Shown here: positions 23,201 to 32,400 of the stretch, one piece after another | How positions within the stretch are numbered: position 1 is the first letter of the stretch | Layout: every line of letters begins with the position of its first letter | NCBI RefSeq assembly: GCF_005938745.2 | Contig: NZ_VCBX02000001.1 | Coordinates: 5,408,501-5,472,500 of the forward strand | From: Rhodococcus sp. KBS0724 | Lineage (GTDB): Bacteria; Actinomycetota; Actinomycetes; Mycobacteriales; Mycobacteriaceae | Direction: 5' to 3' | DNA: 64,000 nucleotides | Position numbers and translations under genes: made by a program | The notes under the pieces: model-generated | Seen by the model: the letters and a program-made list of their open reading frames with translations, nothing else | Told to the model about the DNA's origin: nothing | The model's database searches: none

Positions 23201-23365
23201 GGCTTGATCCAGCACCGATCGGCAGGCCTCGACCACCCGATCGATGTCGACCTCACCCAGCGTCTCGGTATAGATACCGGTGTTGTAGAGGTGCCCCACA
23301 GAGTCCAACTGGTGCCCGAAATAGATGCTGCGTTGGGCCGCTGTCACCGGAAATGCCGACTGCAC
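11252..23365 (-). CDS. Six-condensation-type NRPS: C-E*-C*-A-T-C-A-T-C-A-T
   Basis: A 4037-aa NRPS. Rough order: C1 (1-440), degenerate E-like (455-880), C2 (895-1320), A1-T1 (to 1940), C3-A2-T2 (to 2980), C4-A3-T3 (to the end). C1 resembles DHB-accepting EntF-type domains and has an intact HHIINDG. The E-like domain keeps DDVSW but has Ala in place of both His. C2 reads REFILWDGWS, so both catalytic His are lost. C3 and C4 have HHIATDEWS. Pocket residues read by eye are D-M-E-N-L-G-L-I-N (A1, the N5-hydroxyornithine code), D-V-W-H-V-S-L-V-E (A2, Ser) and D-A-Q-E-G-G-L-V-D (A3, unclear; same subfamily as A1 by FAFDxSW). T3 has LGCDSI, and no TE follows. The GTG at 23365 has GGAG upstream; a GTG at 23395 is possible. 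Confidence 0.92.
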   Translation of the reverse strand: MQSAFPVTAAQRSIYFGHQLDSVGHLYNTGIYTETLGEVDIDRVVEACRSVLDQAETLHVNFDVDAQGALVQITRDGRDWDLPVIDFRGEADPREASLRWMREQMESPVDLASDLLFTFAVHLIDGDTMRLYQQYHHIINDGYGIALVLNKITRAYVEGSAPELRAEWGLARFVETDVEYTSGTAIDEDREYWLAELGDLPTSPRLITADHPPAPGVTSVTLTVDLERRQRLEEYGKAHGLRLSWLVIALLGGYVARATGTTDVVVSLPTTARGTRELRAVPGMVASVLPMRIDVGDQARLADIATSAEQKMWKLLKHGRYRGEAIGRELAARNPDWRPPGIGINIMPNSTSRFTIGRESTVEMLASGPVGELEFIVLLHKSGQPIEIGLRSHPDNAQRCIEIADSVGDFIDSFLESVDESVWSYDVDGLDVATADRPHDEDGAGPLTLLPSLAARRDNGLPVASTLREHRITAPENLTREQLAEALDALVTHHHGLRATLTAPVPVLWMLAVAEPDAVKADSLIGDDGVPDPATGRGLCVSCSADGELILTAAAGLIDDVSWKIVAEDFATALRAVSRGRKVVLPPVPTALKAHARRFAEEATSPARLAELVTWTSVLAPGASLVAAADTAGAQAVRTEMLTAAEYATATTRVLNLVKGEPADVWAAATALAVSRWSRRIDGTDELTVDVWRDGRQPWGTGDDVDLSRTVGPLGYTSPVRLVLTDDAHGALRSSKERARAAGGSGWPLLRYANVQAGPALAALPTPQVLVRDGGDRIGRYALDIAVHAEKSGGARVEFASDFGVDDAELETLAGLWRDALRELVALAEGGATSGLTPSDLRHISLTQSEIDLVESVSDVVIEDIWPLSPLQRGLFFQSVFDSGQDIYTAQFSLDFGHRIDVARMRAAAATLLDENPTVRAGFTNDGLGDPVQFIGTGLEVPFVEADLSMLAPAEQKTGAEELAAADRARPFDLTAPPLWRMLLIHLGDGIDRLVINREFILWDGWSGALFVDQLLARYAGDAVPTPDAQFTDYLTWLDARDPDVAAQAWRQNFEGFENPTLIAAGAKGGTPVVPTRIESYVDAELTSALREQARRSGVTLNALMNAVMGLLLSAESGRTDVVFGSTVAGRPTEIVGLESVLGMFLNTVPVRVTLVPGETVSQLLRRMQDEYVERMECEYLGLGEIQRATGHAELFDTLFVLQNFKNATEMAAQSARHDIVAEDSLDHTHYPLAVVVSPGEQLHVKIDYRHDIVDAARAHALHERFNTLLETVARDGDRLVAAVPALTPTELGRAALSWDAPLPAVDDITIAEMLIDRARSIPDEIALVFGDERVTYQELAGRVEALARQLIVRGAGPESVVALGLPRTVDMVVALFAVLRAGAAYLPLELDQPDDRLETVIEDADPVLFVTNTAAATRLSLPADRSILLGVPNDWDTSPLTAADLGAFAPGRVGRLDHPAYVIYTSGSTGKPKGVLTPYRGLTNMQRNHQEKIFEPVVAAEGGRRLRVAHTVSFAFDMSWEELLWLVEGHEVHICDEDLRRDANALVDYCDRAQIDVVNVTPTYATALLAEGLLDREPIDGDRIGHRPPLVLLGGEAVPDSVWNRLRDSDGTLGYNLYGPTEYTINTLGAGTDDSVTPTVGTPIRATRGYILDAWLRPVVDGVAGELYIAGVGLARGYLGRTDLTADRFVADPFGGDRMYRTGDFVRLRRDGNLDYLGRIDDQVKIRGYRVELHEVESAVESHPLAASAAVIAVEDPLVPGMKRLAGYMVTADYLATTDYLATDDSDPDIAATVLAYLRAKLPDYMVPSTLQIIDAIPMTVNGKLDAKALPMPEIRTGATSRPPKNATEQALCDVFADLLELDSVGAEDDFFELGGHSMIAMRVVSRVRAEFDVQLTIRDLFEARTPALIAELLPNAASAQPSIVAGRRPEFVPLSAAQERLWMLAQLQDDSLSYHYAHVGRLDGALDEAALAAALRDVVDRHESLRTVIGLVDGNPFQQIVDVSDATRLEIVDADANTAQGVVIERLTANFDLRTDVPLRVTLVRITPTEYIIVLVLHHIATDEWSDAPLLGDLTRAYLSRTQGQAPEWAPLPVQYADYALWQHDLLAGDLSDRQLGFWRDHLAGLPDEIVLPTNRLRPAQPTGTAGNVQITLASDVVQKLRAIADDHRGTMFMVLHAATAAVLSRLGGGNDIAVGSPVSGRSDSALDNLVGFFVNTVVLRSDLSGDPTFAELVDRTRDADLSAMDHQDIPFQRVVEELAPPRVEGRNPLFQVMVSYLQRAGVLPDFLGVPTRWEQLTNVRAKFDLNVTFVDAPDTGEVTVIAEYAEDLFDRERVEMILAVLSRFVDVVAATPSARVGAVELVDAGERAHRLAVGVGPRAEVESVTIGDLLSRQAALSPTATALSAFGEQIDYAHLEARSNRLARLLIEDGAGPGDVVAVAVPRSADLIVAIHAVVKSGAAYLPIDTGLPPSRIEYMLGDARPVRVLATSAVTLPGAVARTDVDAPAVQARLQVLSGEAVTERRSALTPAHPVYLIYTSGSTGNPKGVLVSHQSVVNRLAWVQAESPVLPTDRVVLKTPTTFDVSVWELFWPSVNGATTVIAGPDTHRDPVALVQLLRENDVTIAHFVPAMLEEALTEQISAVTSLRRVVCSGEALQNRTVARFAAALPGVRLDNLYGPTEAAVEVTLAADLARDLGVDPAGSSSIGGPGSNVELYVLDARLQPTPAGVAGELYIGGVQVAYGYLGRSALTADRFVADPYGAAGSRLYRTGDLVRWSENGTIEFLGRLDDQVKIRGLRIELGEVETILEGHRDVTRAVAAVHRNPEGEAVLVGYVITAADAVVDATTLRNALSGTVPDYLIPAIVITVDEFPVSFNGKLDRKALPRPSFESAASSREPRTDFERQVCEVFASALGLETVGIDDDFFSLGGHSLTAIRLVNALRSELGVELAVRSVFESPTVAQLAVLAAGAGSGASSTLGRRERPDLVPVSFAQRRMWILDQLGVDGGAYNVPISWRVPASVDVAALAAAVQDVVLRHEALRTVFHSVHGEPYQVVVPPRDVDVLVHRQTVSADEVTELVAQASRYSFDLEHEIPVRVSVFELDNAGETHTVVLLLIHHIATDEWSTRALLGDLMSAYALRQLGQAPDWVPLPVQYADYTLWQREILGERDDPQSLAAAQEIYWRKNLEGLPEELPLPFDRTRPARTSYAGGAVYLAWEPEVVVGLRALAREHNVSMFMLAQAAVAVLLHKSGAGVDIPLGTPVSGRGDAQLEDLVGFFLNTVVLRTDLSGNPTLAEVLNRIRESDLGAFEHQDLPFEQVVDSVLGGGERSRSMHPLFQTMIVYLTEPNPAESLGAAMTPEPIEVATAKFDLSFDFVEYAGTDTVVGMIEYSSELFERSTVQRLADGLAHVLREFTARSAERRLSEIEAVPATDQQLIESDWSVNPIVVPTLTMPELFDAAVARHTGETALLAGDVSWTFGELGARVNRLARVLIGNGVGPETVVALMLPRSAESVVAILAVLTAGGAYVACDPDAPASRLDTIYETVSPAVTLTVSAFVDRIPDSLVLAMDSLEFDDLPSAPVTDADRRAPLRADHPAYIVFTSGSTGVPKAVVAPHRGLVTLFHSHRADLYVPTQERAQRDRLRVGHAWSFAFDASWQPQLWLLDGHTLCVVDESTQRDPRRMVEQARDQEWDFVEVTPSHLGQLIDNGLLDGERVPASLGFGGEAVSQPLWNLLREKAGVEAYNLYGPSESTVDALVARVSDSTSPVAGRPVGNTRAHILDEWLRPVPVGVEGELYLSGDGVVRGYLGASARTAERFVADPFAPDGTRMYRTGDRAKWTASGHIQYRGRTDDQVKVRGYRIEPAEIEAALLDTEGIGAALVLARDDIGTRALVAYLVADGTEPDSAGLRRSLSAVLPDYMIPSAFVVLGEMPTLPNGKIDRAALPRPEIAPVGEYREPVTEIEKLLCRVVADHVGLDQVGLGDDIFALGCDSIGVMAVMSRLREAGCEVEAAQVFAAGSLGELAQELTPVTT
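18015..18050 (-). repeat. 18-bp tandem duplication inside the second NRPS gene
   Basis: Two near-identical 18-bp units (18015-18032 and 18033-18050), plus a partial third, encode the repeated DYLAT motif (TADYLATTDYLATDD) between A8 and A10 of the hydroxyornithine-activating domain. It is a small in-frame expansion in a surface loop. Confidence 0.8.
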
Positions 23366-23420
23366 TGTATTTTTCTCCAAGACTTCAAGATCCACTATTG
23401 GCTCACCAGCGTGGACAACT

Positions 23421-23439
23421 GCTGGTTAGCCTATCCAAA
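23421..23439 (-). promoter_or_regulatory. Iron box upstream of the second NRPS
   Basis: The plus-strand sequence GCTGGTTAGCCTATCCAAA matches the DtxR-family iron-box consensus at most positions from the third base onward, allowing the known A/T and G/C wobble. It fills most of the short gap between the two NRPS genes, about 55 bp upstream of the GTG at 23365. The second NRPS operon therefore probably has its own iron-repressed promoter. Confidence 0.65.
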
Positions 23440-26400
23440 CTACGGAACAGCGCTCAATTCGACCTGCCCGAAATCTGCAGTAATCGCTCGGGCATCGTCT
23501 TCACCGAAAAAACTCGCGTCGAAATCGAGCCGGATTTCAGCGAGTCGCCCGTCGTCGGTGACGTAAACCGTCACGTCGAGAACACGCGGGTCGACGCGGC
23601 ACTGCGCCCCTGGACTTTCCACACCGTGGATCACCCGCAGACTGACTTCGGGCCGACCCCACAGCGCAAAAACAGGGGCGGTTTGCGCGTTGAGGTACCG
23701 CAACATGTTGTAGCCGGCGCCTATACCCCCTGGTACGACACTCAGAGCCGCCGCCGCGGACTCCAATGCCTCTTCCGACGTCACCGCGACAGGCAGTGCC
23801 GGCAACCGGACCGGTACCCCGACAGCAAAGGGGCCCACCGTCGCCGTGCAGTCCGGTTCATCCGCTCCGGCAATGCGAGCGTCACGCTCGAGTTCCACCG
23901 TCAACTCGGCCGGTGTGCCTCGCCACCTCGCCACCCCGTAGGCCAGAGCAGCCAGCGTTGCGGCTTCGACATCGCCGTCCAAACGCGCGTCCACCGTCAT
24001 CCGATATGTCCCTCTCGGGCCGCCGGCGAGAATCGCGGGCGCACCCGGCCGCAGCTCGGCTCCCGGCGCCAGAACCTGCGACCAGTGCGTCAACTCCCCC
24101 ATCAACGCCGGATCCTGGGCCGACTCGTTGAATCGTTCCGCAAACCCGTGGGCTGTCGCGGCGGGACGTCGAACCGACCGTGCGCCGCGCCCGCGCCAGA
24201 TCGTTTCGAGGTCTGCTCGCACCACCGCGGCGGACGCCGGATCTGCCACACACGCGTGCAGGGCGACAACCAGGATTCCGCTACGGGATTCGCCGGCATC
24301 GAGCCAGCGTGCCGTCACCGGCCTGGCATCTTCGATGTCGAGTTCGGCGATCAGCGCCTCAGCCTCCGTCTCGGCGCGCTGCGGAAGATCCGTGTCCCCG
24401 AGGTCGCTGCAATCGACCTGCGCCGCCACGAGCGCCGCATCGGCGACCGGCTCGAGGGACCACAGAACCGACGCAACCCGGGTCAGTCGCAACCGCAGTG
24501 CATCGTGAGCCTGAAGCAGTGCCGACATCGCCTGCTCGACATCGCCCGCGGTGGTGCCTGCGGGCGTCGAGACGGACAGCGCGGTACCGAAACCTGCAAG
24601 CGAAATTCCGGATTCGCGGGCGCGGTGCACCAACGGTGTCAACGCCAACGAACCCGTCACATCGCTCGGGTCCACTGGTCCGGTGTGGCCGGACTCAGCG
24701 TCATCAGTGACGCCGAAATCCACCACCCTCGCCAGTGCCGCGGGAGTCCGCCATTGGAAGATCTCCTTGGGACCGAACGTAATTCCGCGCCGAGCGGCAG
24801 CGTTCACCACCTGAATCGAGATGATGCTGTCGCCGCCGAGCATGAAGAAATCGTCATCGGCACCGACTGCGTCGACGTGCAACGCCTCGGCAAAGAGCTC
24901 ACACATCGCGATCTCTTCGGGGCCCTCCGGCGCTCGCCGCTCGGACGCGTCGGGAGCAACCGGCTCCGGCAGCGCTCGACGGTCGAGTTTGCCGTTCGGT
25001 GTCAGCGGCAGAGCCTCCAGCACCACCATTGCCGTCGGAACCATGTAGTCCGGCAACAACGTCGACGCAAAGGCCGCAAGTTCGGCTGCGACGACGGTCC
25101 CATCCGGAACCGGAACCACATACGCATGGATCTGACCGCGTCGCGCTACAACAGCGCACTGGGCAAGCGTCGGATGCGACGTGAGTACGTTCTCGATTTC
25201 GCCGAGTTCTACCCGAAGTCCACGCAGCTTGACTTGGCCGTCCGTGCGACCGAGATATTCGAGTGCCAAGCCTGCGTCACCGTATTCACGCCAGCGCACG
25301 AGATCGCCGGTGCGGTAGAGCCTTTCGCCATCGGATCCGAACGGGTCTGCTACGAATCGCTCCGCGGTCAGCGGCGCCCGGTCGTGGTAGCCGCGCGCCA
25401 ACTGCACACCGCCGAGGTACAACTCCCCGGCAACTCCCGGGGCGACGCGCCGCAACCGAGCGTCGAGAACAAGCACGCGGGTATTCCACAGCGGGCGACC
25501 GATTGTCACCCAGTTAGTGTCCGCAGCAGAGGCGATCTGCGACGCCGTCACGTCCACTGCCGCCTCGGTGGGACCGTAGAGGTTGTGCAGTTCGGCATCG
25601 ACCGACGCGTGGAACCGATCCCGATGATCAGGTGTGAGCGCTTCACCGCTGCACAACACGCGAGTCAGCGCCGGACGGGGATTCGGTTCGACGGCAACGT
25701 GATCGAGGAACGCAGCAAGCATCGACGGCACGAAGTGCGCTGTGGTGACGGATCGTCGCCGGAAGACCTCACGCAGATACTGCGGGTCCCGATGACCGTC
25801 CGGCGCAGCCACCACCATCGTCGCTCCGGTGATCAAGGGCCAGAAGAATTCCCATACGGATACGTCGAAGCCGGCCGGTGTCTTCTGCAGCACTCGATCT
25901 TCGCTGCCGAGGCGGTATTCGTCCTGCATCCACAACAACCGGTTCACCACGGAGCGATGACTGACCAGAACGCCCTTCGGCCGCCCGGTCGAACCGGAGG
26001 TGTACAGCAGGTATGCGGCACTGTCGGGATGTGCAACCACATCCACGGCCCCGGCCACATCCGATTGTGTTGTTGCGGTACCACCCTCGTCGATCTCGAG
26101 TATCGGAGCGAGGCCGTCCAACGGTTCGATACCCGGGCCCACCACCAGCAACGACGGTCGCGCGTCCGCGAGCATGTACTCGAGTCGGTCCACTGGGTAG
26201 CTGTCGTCGAGGGGAAGGTACGCGCCGCCCACGCGGTGGATCGCCAGCAGTGTCACCACCAGTGCGGCACTGCGTCGTACCGCCACCGCGACAACGCCAC
26301 CGACCGGCACCACACCACGAAGTGTCGCGGCGAGGTTCTCCACTCGCCGATCCAGTTCGGTGTAGGTCAGCGACTCCCCACTCTCGTCGACGATCATCGC

Positions 26401-29400
26401 GACGGCGCCCGGTGTGAGTTCGACCTGGCGAGCGAACATACCCGGCAAGGTCAGCGAACCGTCTATCGGCACTGCACGACCCGATTCGGCAATGACCAGT
26501 GCCGCCCGGTCCGCCGGAGTCGTCGGATCAAGCTGGGACAACCGCAGTTCCGGGTTGGCCGCGCACTGCCGCAGCACCTGAACCAAACGTCCGGCAAACG
26601 CGTCCACCGTGCTCTGATCGAAGAGATCAGTGGCATATTCGATGCGACCACGGATCCCGCCGTCGGCGGATTCAGCGAGGTCGAACGTCAAGTCGAACTT
26701 GGCCGTTCCGGTTTCGAGGAACACCGGGCTCGCGTCAAGCCCGGACATCTCGATCCGGTCTACGGCGTCGCGGTACTGCACCAGTATCTGGAACAGTGGC
26801 TGGCGGGACAGGGAACGGGCCGGGGCCATCGCCTCGACCAACTGCTCGAACGGAACATCCTGATGCGCATAGGCATCGAGGTCCGTAGCGCGAACCCGCT
26901 CCAGGAACTGCGCGAACGTCGGATCGCCCGACAGGTCGGTGCGTAGCACCAAGGTATTGACAAAAAAGCCCACCACGCGTTCGAGCGCCGCATCCGAACG
27001 CCCGGCAACAGGTGAACCGACGACGATGTCGTCACCGGCTCCGAGTTCGGCCAGCAGGACGGCAACTGCGGCGTGGGTGAGCATGAACATCGTTGCCCCA
27101 CCGGCCGCGGCGATTGCCGCCAACGAAGCCCGCACTTCCGGTTCGAGTTCGAACGCGACCGCGGATCCCCGGTACGTCGACACCGCGGGACGCTGCCGAT
27201 CACGTGGGAGCGCAAGCTCTTCCGGCTGCCCGGCAAGCACGCCGGTCCAATATCCGAGCTGACCGGCCAGTACCGATTCGGGATCGCTTGCCGCGCCCAG
27301 GACTTCGGGCTGCCACGCGCTGAAATCCCGGTACTGCACCGGCAGTAGTTCGGGAATGGTCCCCGTGCCGGACGCGAGGTGTGAATACGCGCGGGTCAGA
27401 TCGGACACCAACGGACGCGCTGACCATTCGTCGGCCGCGATGTGATGCACCAGCACCATCAGATGCGCGTCGACGGCAGCGGTGCGAAGCAGAACAGCGC
27501 GCACCGGCAATTCGCGGGCGATGTCGAAGGTGTAGCCGGCTTCCCGCGCGAGTGCCGACTCGAGTTCAGCCGGGGTCACGTCGAGAACGGTGAGGTCAAG
27601 TTCGACGTCTCCGATCGGAAGCACTCGCTGGTACCCGATGTGCCCGGCCTCGCCGTCACCGGACTCGGCGGTAAAGACCGTGCGCAGAGTTTCGTGTTGG
27701 CTCAGAACATGCGTCAGCGCACCACGCAACGCATCCAGATCCACCGCGCCCCGCAGATGCATGGTGTACGGGATGTTGTAGGTGGAGCTGGGACCCTCGA
27801 GCTGGAACAGGAACCACAGGCGTCCCTGCGCGGCCGACATCGGCACGGTTGCCCCGTGTTCCCGGCGAACCAATTCAGGCCGTCTGACCTTCCCGACCTG
27901 TGCCGCCTGAGCCAGCTCGGCGGGGGTCCGTAGGTCGAACACCTCACGAATCGTCACGTCGTGACCTGTGCGAGCGCGGATCGCCGACGCCAATCGGGTG
28001 GCGAGCAACGAGTTGCCACCGAGAGCAAAGAAATCCTCGTCGGGGCCGACAGTGGCCATGCCGAGGAGTTCGGCGAGCACCTCGCAGTAGATCCGCTCCA
28101 GTTCGGTTGCCGGCTCGCGCCGTCCCTCGCTGCGTACCGGCGCTGGGAGCGCGTCGCGGTCGACCTTGCCGTTGGGCAACACCGGAAACTCGTCGAGAAC
28201 AACAAACACTGCGGGGATCATGTAGTCGGGCAGCAGGTCTCGAAGATGTGCCCGCAACTGGGAATCGTCCGGCGCGGCGCAGCCCGGTACCCGCACTGCG
28301 TAGCCGACCAGCTGATCGGACCCCGCTGCGCTCTCGCGCACAACAACAAGTGCCCGTTCGACGGACGGGTGGGAAGCCAATGCCGCCTCCACCTCACCGG
28401 GTTCGATCCGGAATCCATGCAGACTCATCTGAGAGTCGGCGCGGGAGACGAAGTCGAGTTCTCCGGACCGAGTGCGACGCACCAGATCTCCGGTGCGGAA
28501 CAACCGCCCACCACTGCCCAACGGATCCGCGACGAACCGGGCGGCGGTCAACTCCGGCCGGCCCAGGTAACCGCGGGCGATCTGGATGCCTTCTACATAC
28601 AGTTCACCCGTCACCCCGTCCGGCACCGGGCACAGATACGCGTCGAGGATCCGCACGCCCACTCCGGGAACGGGAGCGCCGATAAGCACGCGGCCTGGTG
28701 AAGATGTTGCTGTCCAGAAGGTCACGTCACCCGCAACTTCGGAAGACCCGTACGAGTTGATCACTCGTGTGCCGGCGTCGTCGAACATATCGATCACCGC
28801 ACGGGTGAGCGGTTCACCGCTGAGGAACCAACTCGAGACGCTGTGTGCCGATTCTTCTCGGAACTGCGCCAGCGCCGCAGCCAGACTCGGCACTGCGGTG
28901 AGTTGCCGCACGTCGTGCCGGTCGATCAGATCTGCGAGCGCCCCGGCATCGCGAGACTCCGCGTCATCCGCGAAAACCAACCGGGCACCGGCCAGGAGAC
29001 CGGCCAGCAGTTCGGTGGAACCGTCGATGAAACTCATCGAACTCTTTGCCAACCGCACATCTGCCCACCCGTCGGCGCGCACCAGATCGCGCTGCCACAC
29101 CAGGCGATTGGCCAGTGCGCCTGCAGTTCCCATCACGCCCTTGGGCTGGCCGGTGGAACCCGAGGTGTAGACGACGTACGCTGCGGCAGCAGATGACACG
29201 ACGCGGCCCACCCGGTTGCGCTCTAGCGCGGCAGCGGCGCCCTCGAGTTCCGCGACAGTCGCATCCTGTGAATCCGGCCGAATCCACTGCGCGGTGTTCT
29301 CGTCGACAATCACCAGCGCCGGAGCGGCGTCGGCCAGCATGTACTCGATTCGCGCACGCGGATACGACGGATCGATCGGCAGGTACGCCGCGCCCGCAGC

Positions 29401-32400
29401 AATCACCGCTCGTAGCGCAACCACACACTCGACGCTCCGCCCGACGGCGATGCCCACCACCACGTCGGTGCCGATACCACGCTGGATCAGCAACCGCGCC
29501 AACCTGTTCGAGCGATCGGCGAGCTCTCGGTACGTGTATTCGTCGGGTCCGCAGATCAGGGCGACTCGATCGGCGAACTCCTGCTCGGCGTCGTCCAGCA
29601 GCTCTGGCAACAGGCGGGTGGTGTGAGCCGCCACCGGCAGTGCATTTTTTTCGGCCGGCAACAGTACGTCCACGCTCTGCAGACCGGTGTCCGCATCGGT
29701 GGCAAAATATTCGAGGACCCTGCGCAACCGAGTGGCGATCGACTCTGCCGTCGCCCGATCGAAAAGGTCCTCCGCGTACTCGATCCGCACGTCGAGTCCG
29801 TCGGTGAGTTCCACGAACTCGAAGGTCAGATCGAATTTGGCGGTACCCGTGGCAATGTACGACGGGCTCACTGCGAGTCCGGTGAAGCTGGGTACCGAGT
29901 GCGGTGTGCGATGCTGAACCATTGTCTGGAACAAGGGATGCCGGGCGAGTGATCGCGACACACCCACCGCGTCGACTACCTGCTCGAACGCAACGTCCTG
30001 GTGCGCAAACCCGTCCAGGGCACCTGCTCGCACGCGCGAGAGCACCTCGGTCAGGGTGGGGCGCCCGGTCAGGTCTACCCGCTGCGCCACCGTGTTGACA
30101 AAGAATCCGACGGTGTCTTCGAGGCTGCCGTCCACCCGGCCTGCAATCGGGGCACCCAGCGTGATGTCCTCACCGGCACCGAGTTTCGACAGCAGAACTG
30201 CGACAGCTGCCTGCGCCAGCATGAACATCGTGGAGCCCGATTTCTCAGCTGCGGATCGCAGTCCGTCCACCGTGGGTTCGCCTGTGTGTGTCCAGACCTC
30301 ACCGCCGCGCCACGTCGGTACGGCTGGACGAGGACGGTCGTACGGCAGCTGCAATTCTTCGGGAGCACCGGAGAAGAGATCTCGCCAGTACGCGAGCTGC
30401 CGGTCGGCGGAAGCACGCAATGCGGGATCCTCGGCGCACTCCTGCTGCCAGATCGCGAAGTCCGAGTACTGAATTCGAGGCTGCTGGGCCGACAACTGCT
30501 CCCCGTTGTACACCGCTGCCAGATCGGTGAGCATCGGTCCGGCCGACCACTCGTCACCCGCGATGTGGTGAATTACCAGCAGCAGGACCGCGGTGTCGGT
30601 GCCGGACCGCACCAGGTGGCCGCGCACCGGAATGTCGTGTTCGAGGTCGAACGGCACGCGAGCTGCGGTCAGCAGCGCAGACTGCACCTCCCCCTCGGAA
30701 ACCTCGCTGACCGTGAACTCCGGCGCCGCATCGAGCACCCGACCGAACCCCACACCGTCGATATCGATGACGACGGTACGCAACACCTCATGCCGGGCGA
30801 CGATTGCCGCAACTGCCTTTTCGAGCGCTGACGCATCCAGCGCACCGTTCAGGTGCAGTGCAAACGGAATGGTGTAGGTAGCCGAGGGACCCTGCGTCTG
30901 GTGAACGAACCACAACGACTGCTGCGCCGACGACAGCGGAACAATGTCCGTCCGCTCGTGCGCGACAATCGCGGGACGAGCCGGCGCCGCGGATTCCACC
31001 CGTACGGCCAGAGCTGCCACCGTCGGCGTGTCGAAGACGTCACGCAGCGACAGTTCCACTCCGAGTGCGGACTTGAGCCGTGCTACGAGTCTGGTAGCGG
31101 AAAGCGAGGTACCACCGAGTGTGAAGAAATCCGCGTCGACGCCCACCATCGTGAGGCCGAGCAGGTCGGCAAACATGCCGGACAGTGCGATCTCCGCAAC
31201 CGTCTCGGCCGAGCGCCCCGTGTCCGCATCTCCGAAGTCCGGCGCCGGCAACGCCTTCCGATCGATCTTGAGGTTGGGGGTGAGCGGGAACTCGTCCATC
31301 ACGACAATCGCTGACGGCACCATGTACGCCGGTAGACGCTCTGCGATGAAACGGCGCAGTTCAACGGGATCGACGTGCGCTCCCGACGCGGCCGTGACGT
31401 ACCCGACCAGATGGACCGCGCCACCTACGTCGTTTCGGGCGACCGCCACAGCAGCACCAACCGCGTCGAACTCCCCTGCCACGGTCTCGATCTCGCCGAG
31501 TTCGATGCGGTGCCCACGCACCTTCACCTGATCGTCGCCGCGGCCCAGGTATTCGAGCTGACCGGATTCGGTCCACCGCACCAGGTCGCCGGTTCGGTAC
31601 ATGCGGCCGCGTCCGAACGGGTCAGCCACGAACCGGGTTGCCGTCAGGTCGGGCCGACCACGATAGCCGCGTGCGAGTTGTTTTCCCGCAACGTACAATT
31701 CGCCGATCATGCCCACATTGACCGGTTGCAGGTAGCGATCCAGAACCACCACAGCAGTGCCTGCATACGGTCGGCCGATCGAACCTGCCCATTCGACGTT
31801 CGGCAACACCGGCGTGCTGGTGCACCACACCGTAGCCTCGGTGGGTCCGTACATGTTCTGCACGGAACGGGCCTGCTCGCTCAGCTGCTGCGCCGTGCGG
31901 GTGGGCAAGGCTTCACCGCCCACCAGGACGGCGACTCCGGCCAGATCGGTGCCGGCATGTTCGAGCACCGTGCCCCACTGCGAGGGCGTTGCCTGCACAG
32001 CCGTGACGGACTCCGAATTCACCAATGCCGCAATGGCTGCCGGATCCTTGGCCTCGTCCTCGTCCGCGAGGATCACCGCGCCGCCCACGGTGAGCGGGAC
32101 AAACAATTCCAGGACCGCGATATCGAAGGACAGCGTGGTCAGGGCGAGCAACCGGGTGTGTGCGTCGAAACTCGTGAGATCCGTGGCCGAGCGGACAAAC
32201 CGTGCCAGGGCGCGGCGGTCCAGCATGACGCCCTTGGGGTTTCCCGTGGAACCGGACGTGTAGATGACGTAGGCGGTGTTGGCCGGCGCCACACGTGCCC
32301 CGCTCACCACACCGGATGCTGCTGCCGACCACACGATCTCGCCGCCGGCCAGTGTTGCGACTACAGTTCCCGCCGGGACCCCGACCGCGTCGGTGAAGCC

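Noticed and set aside
12380..26946. Very long open frames on the plus strand opposite the NRPS genes (up to about 1260 codons)
   Set aside because: They mirror conserved NRPS motifs on the other strand, lack recognisable domains and have Arg/His-rich composition typical of antisense frames in GC-rich DNA.
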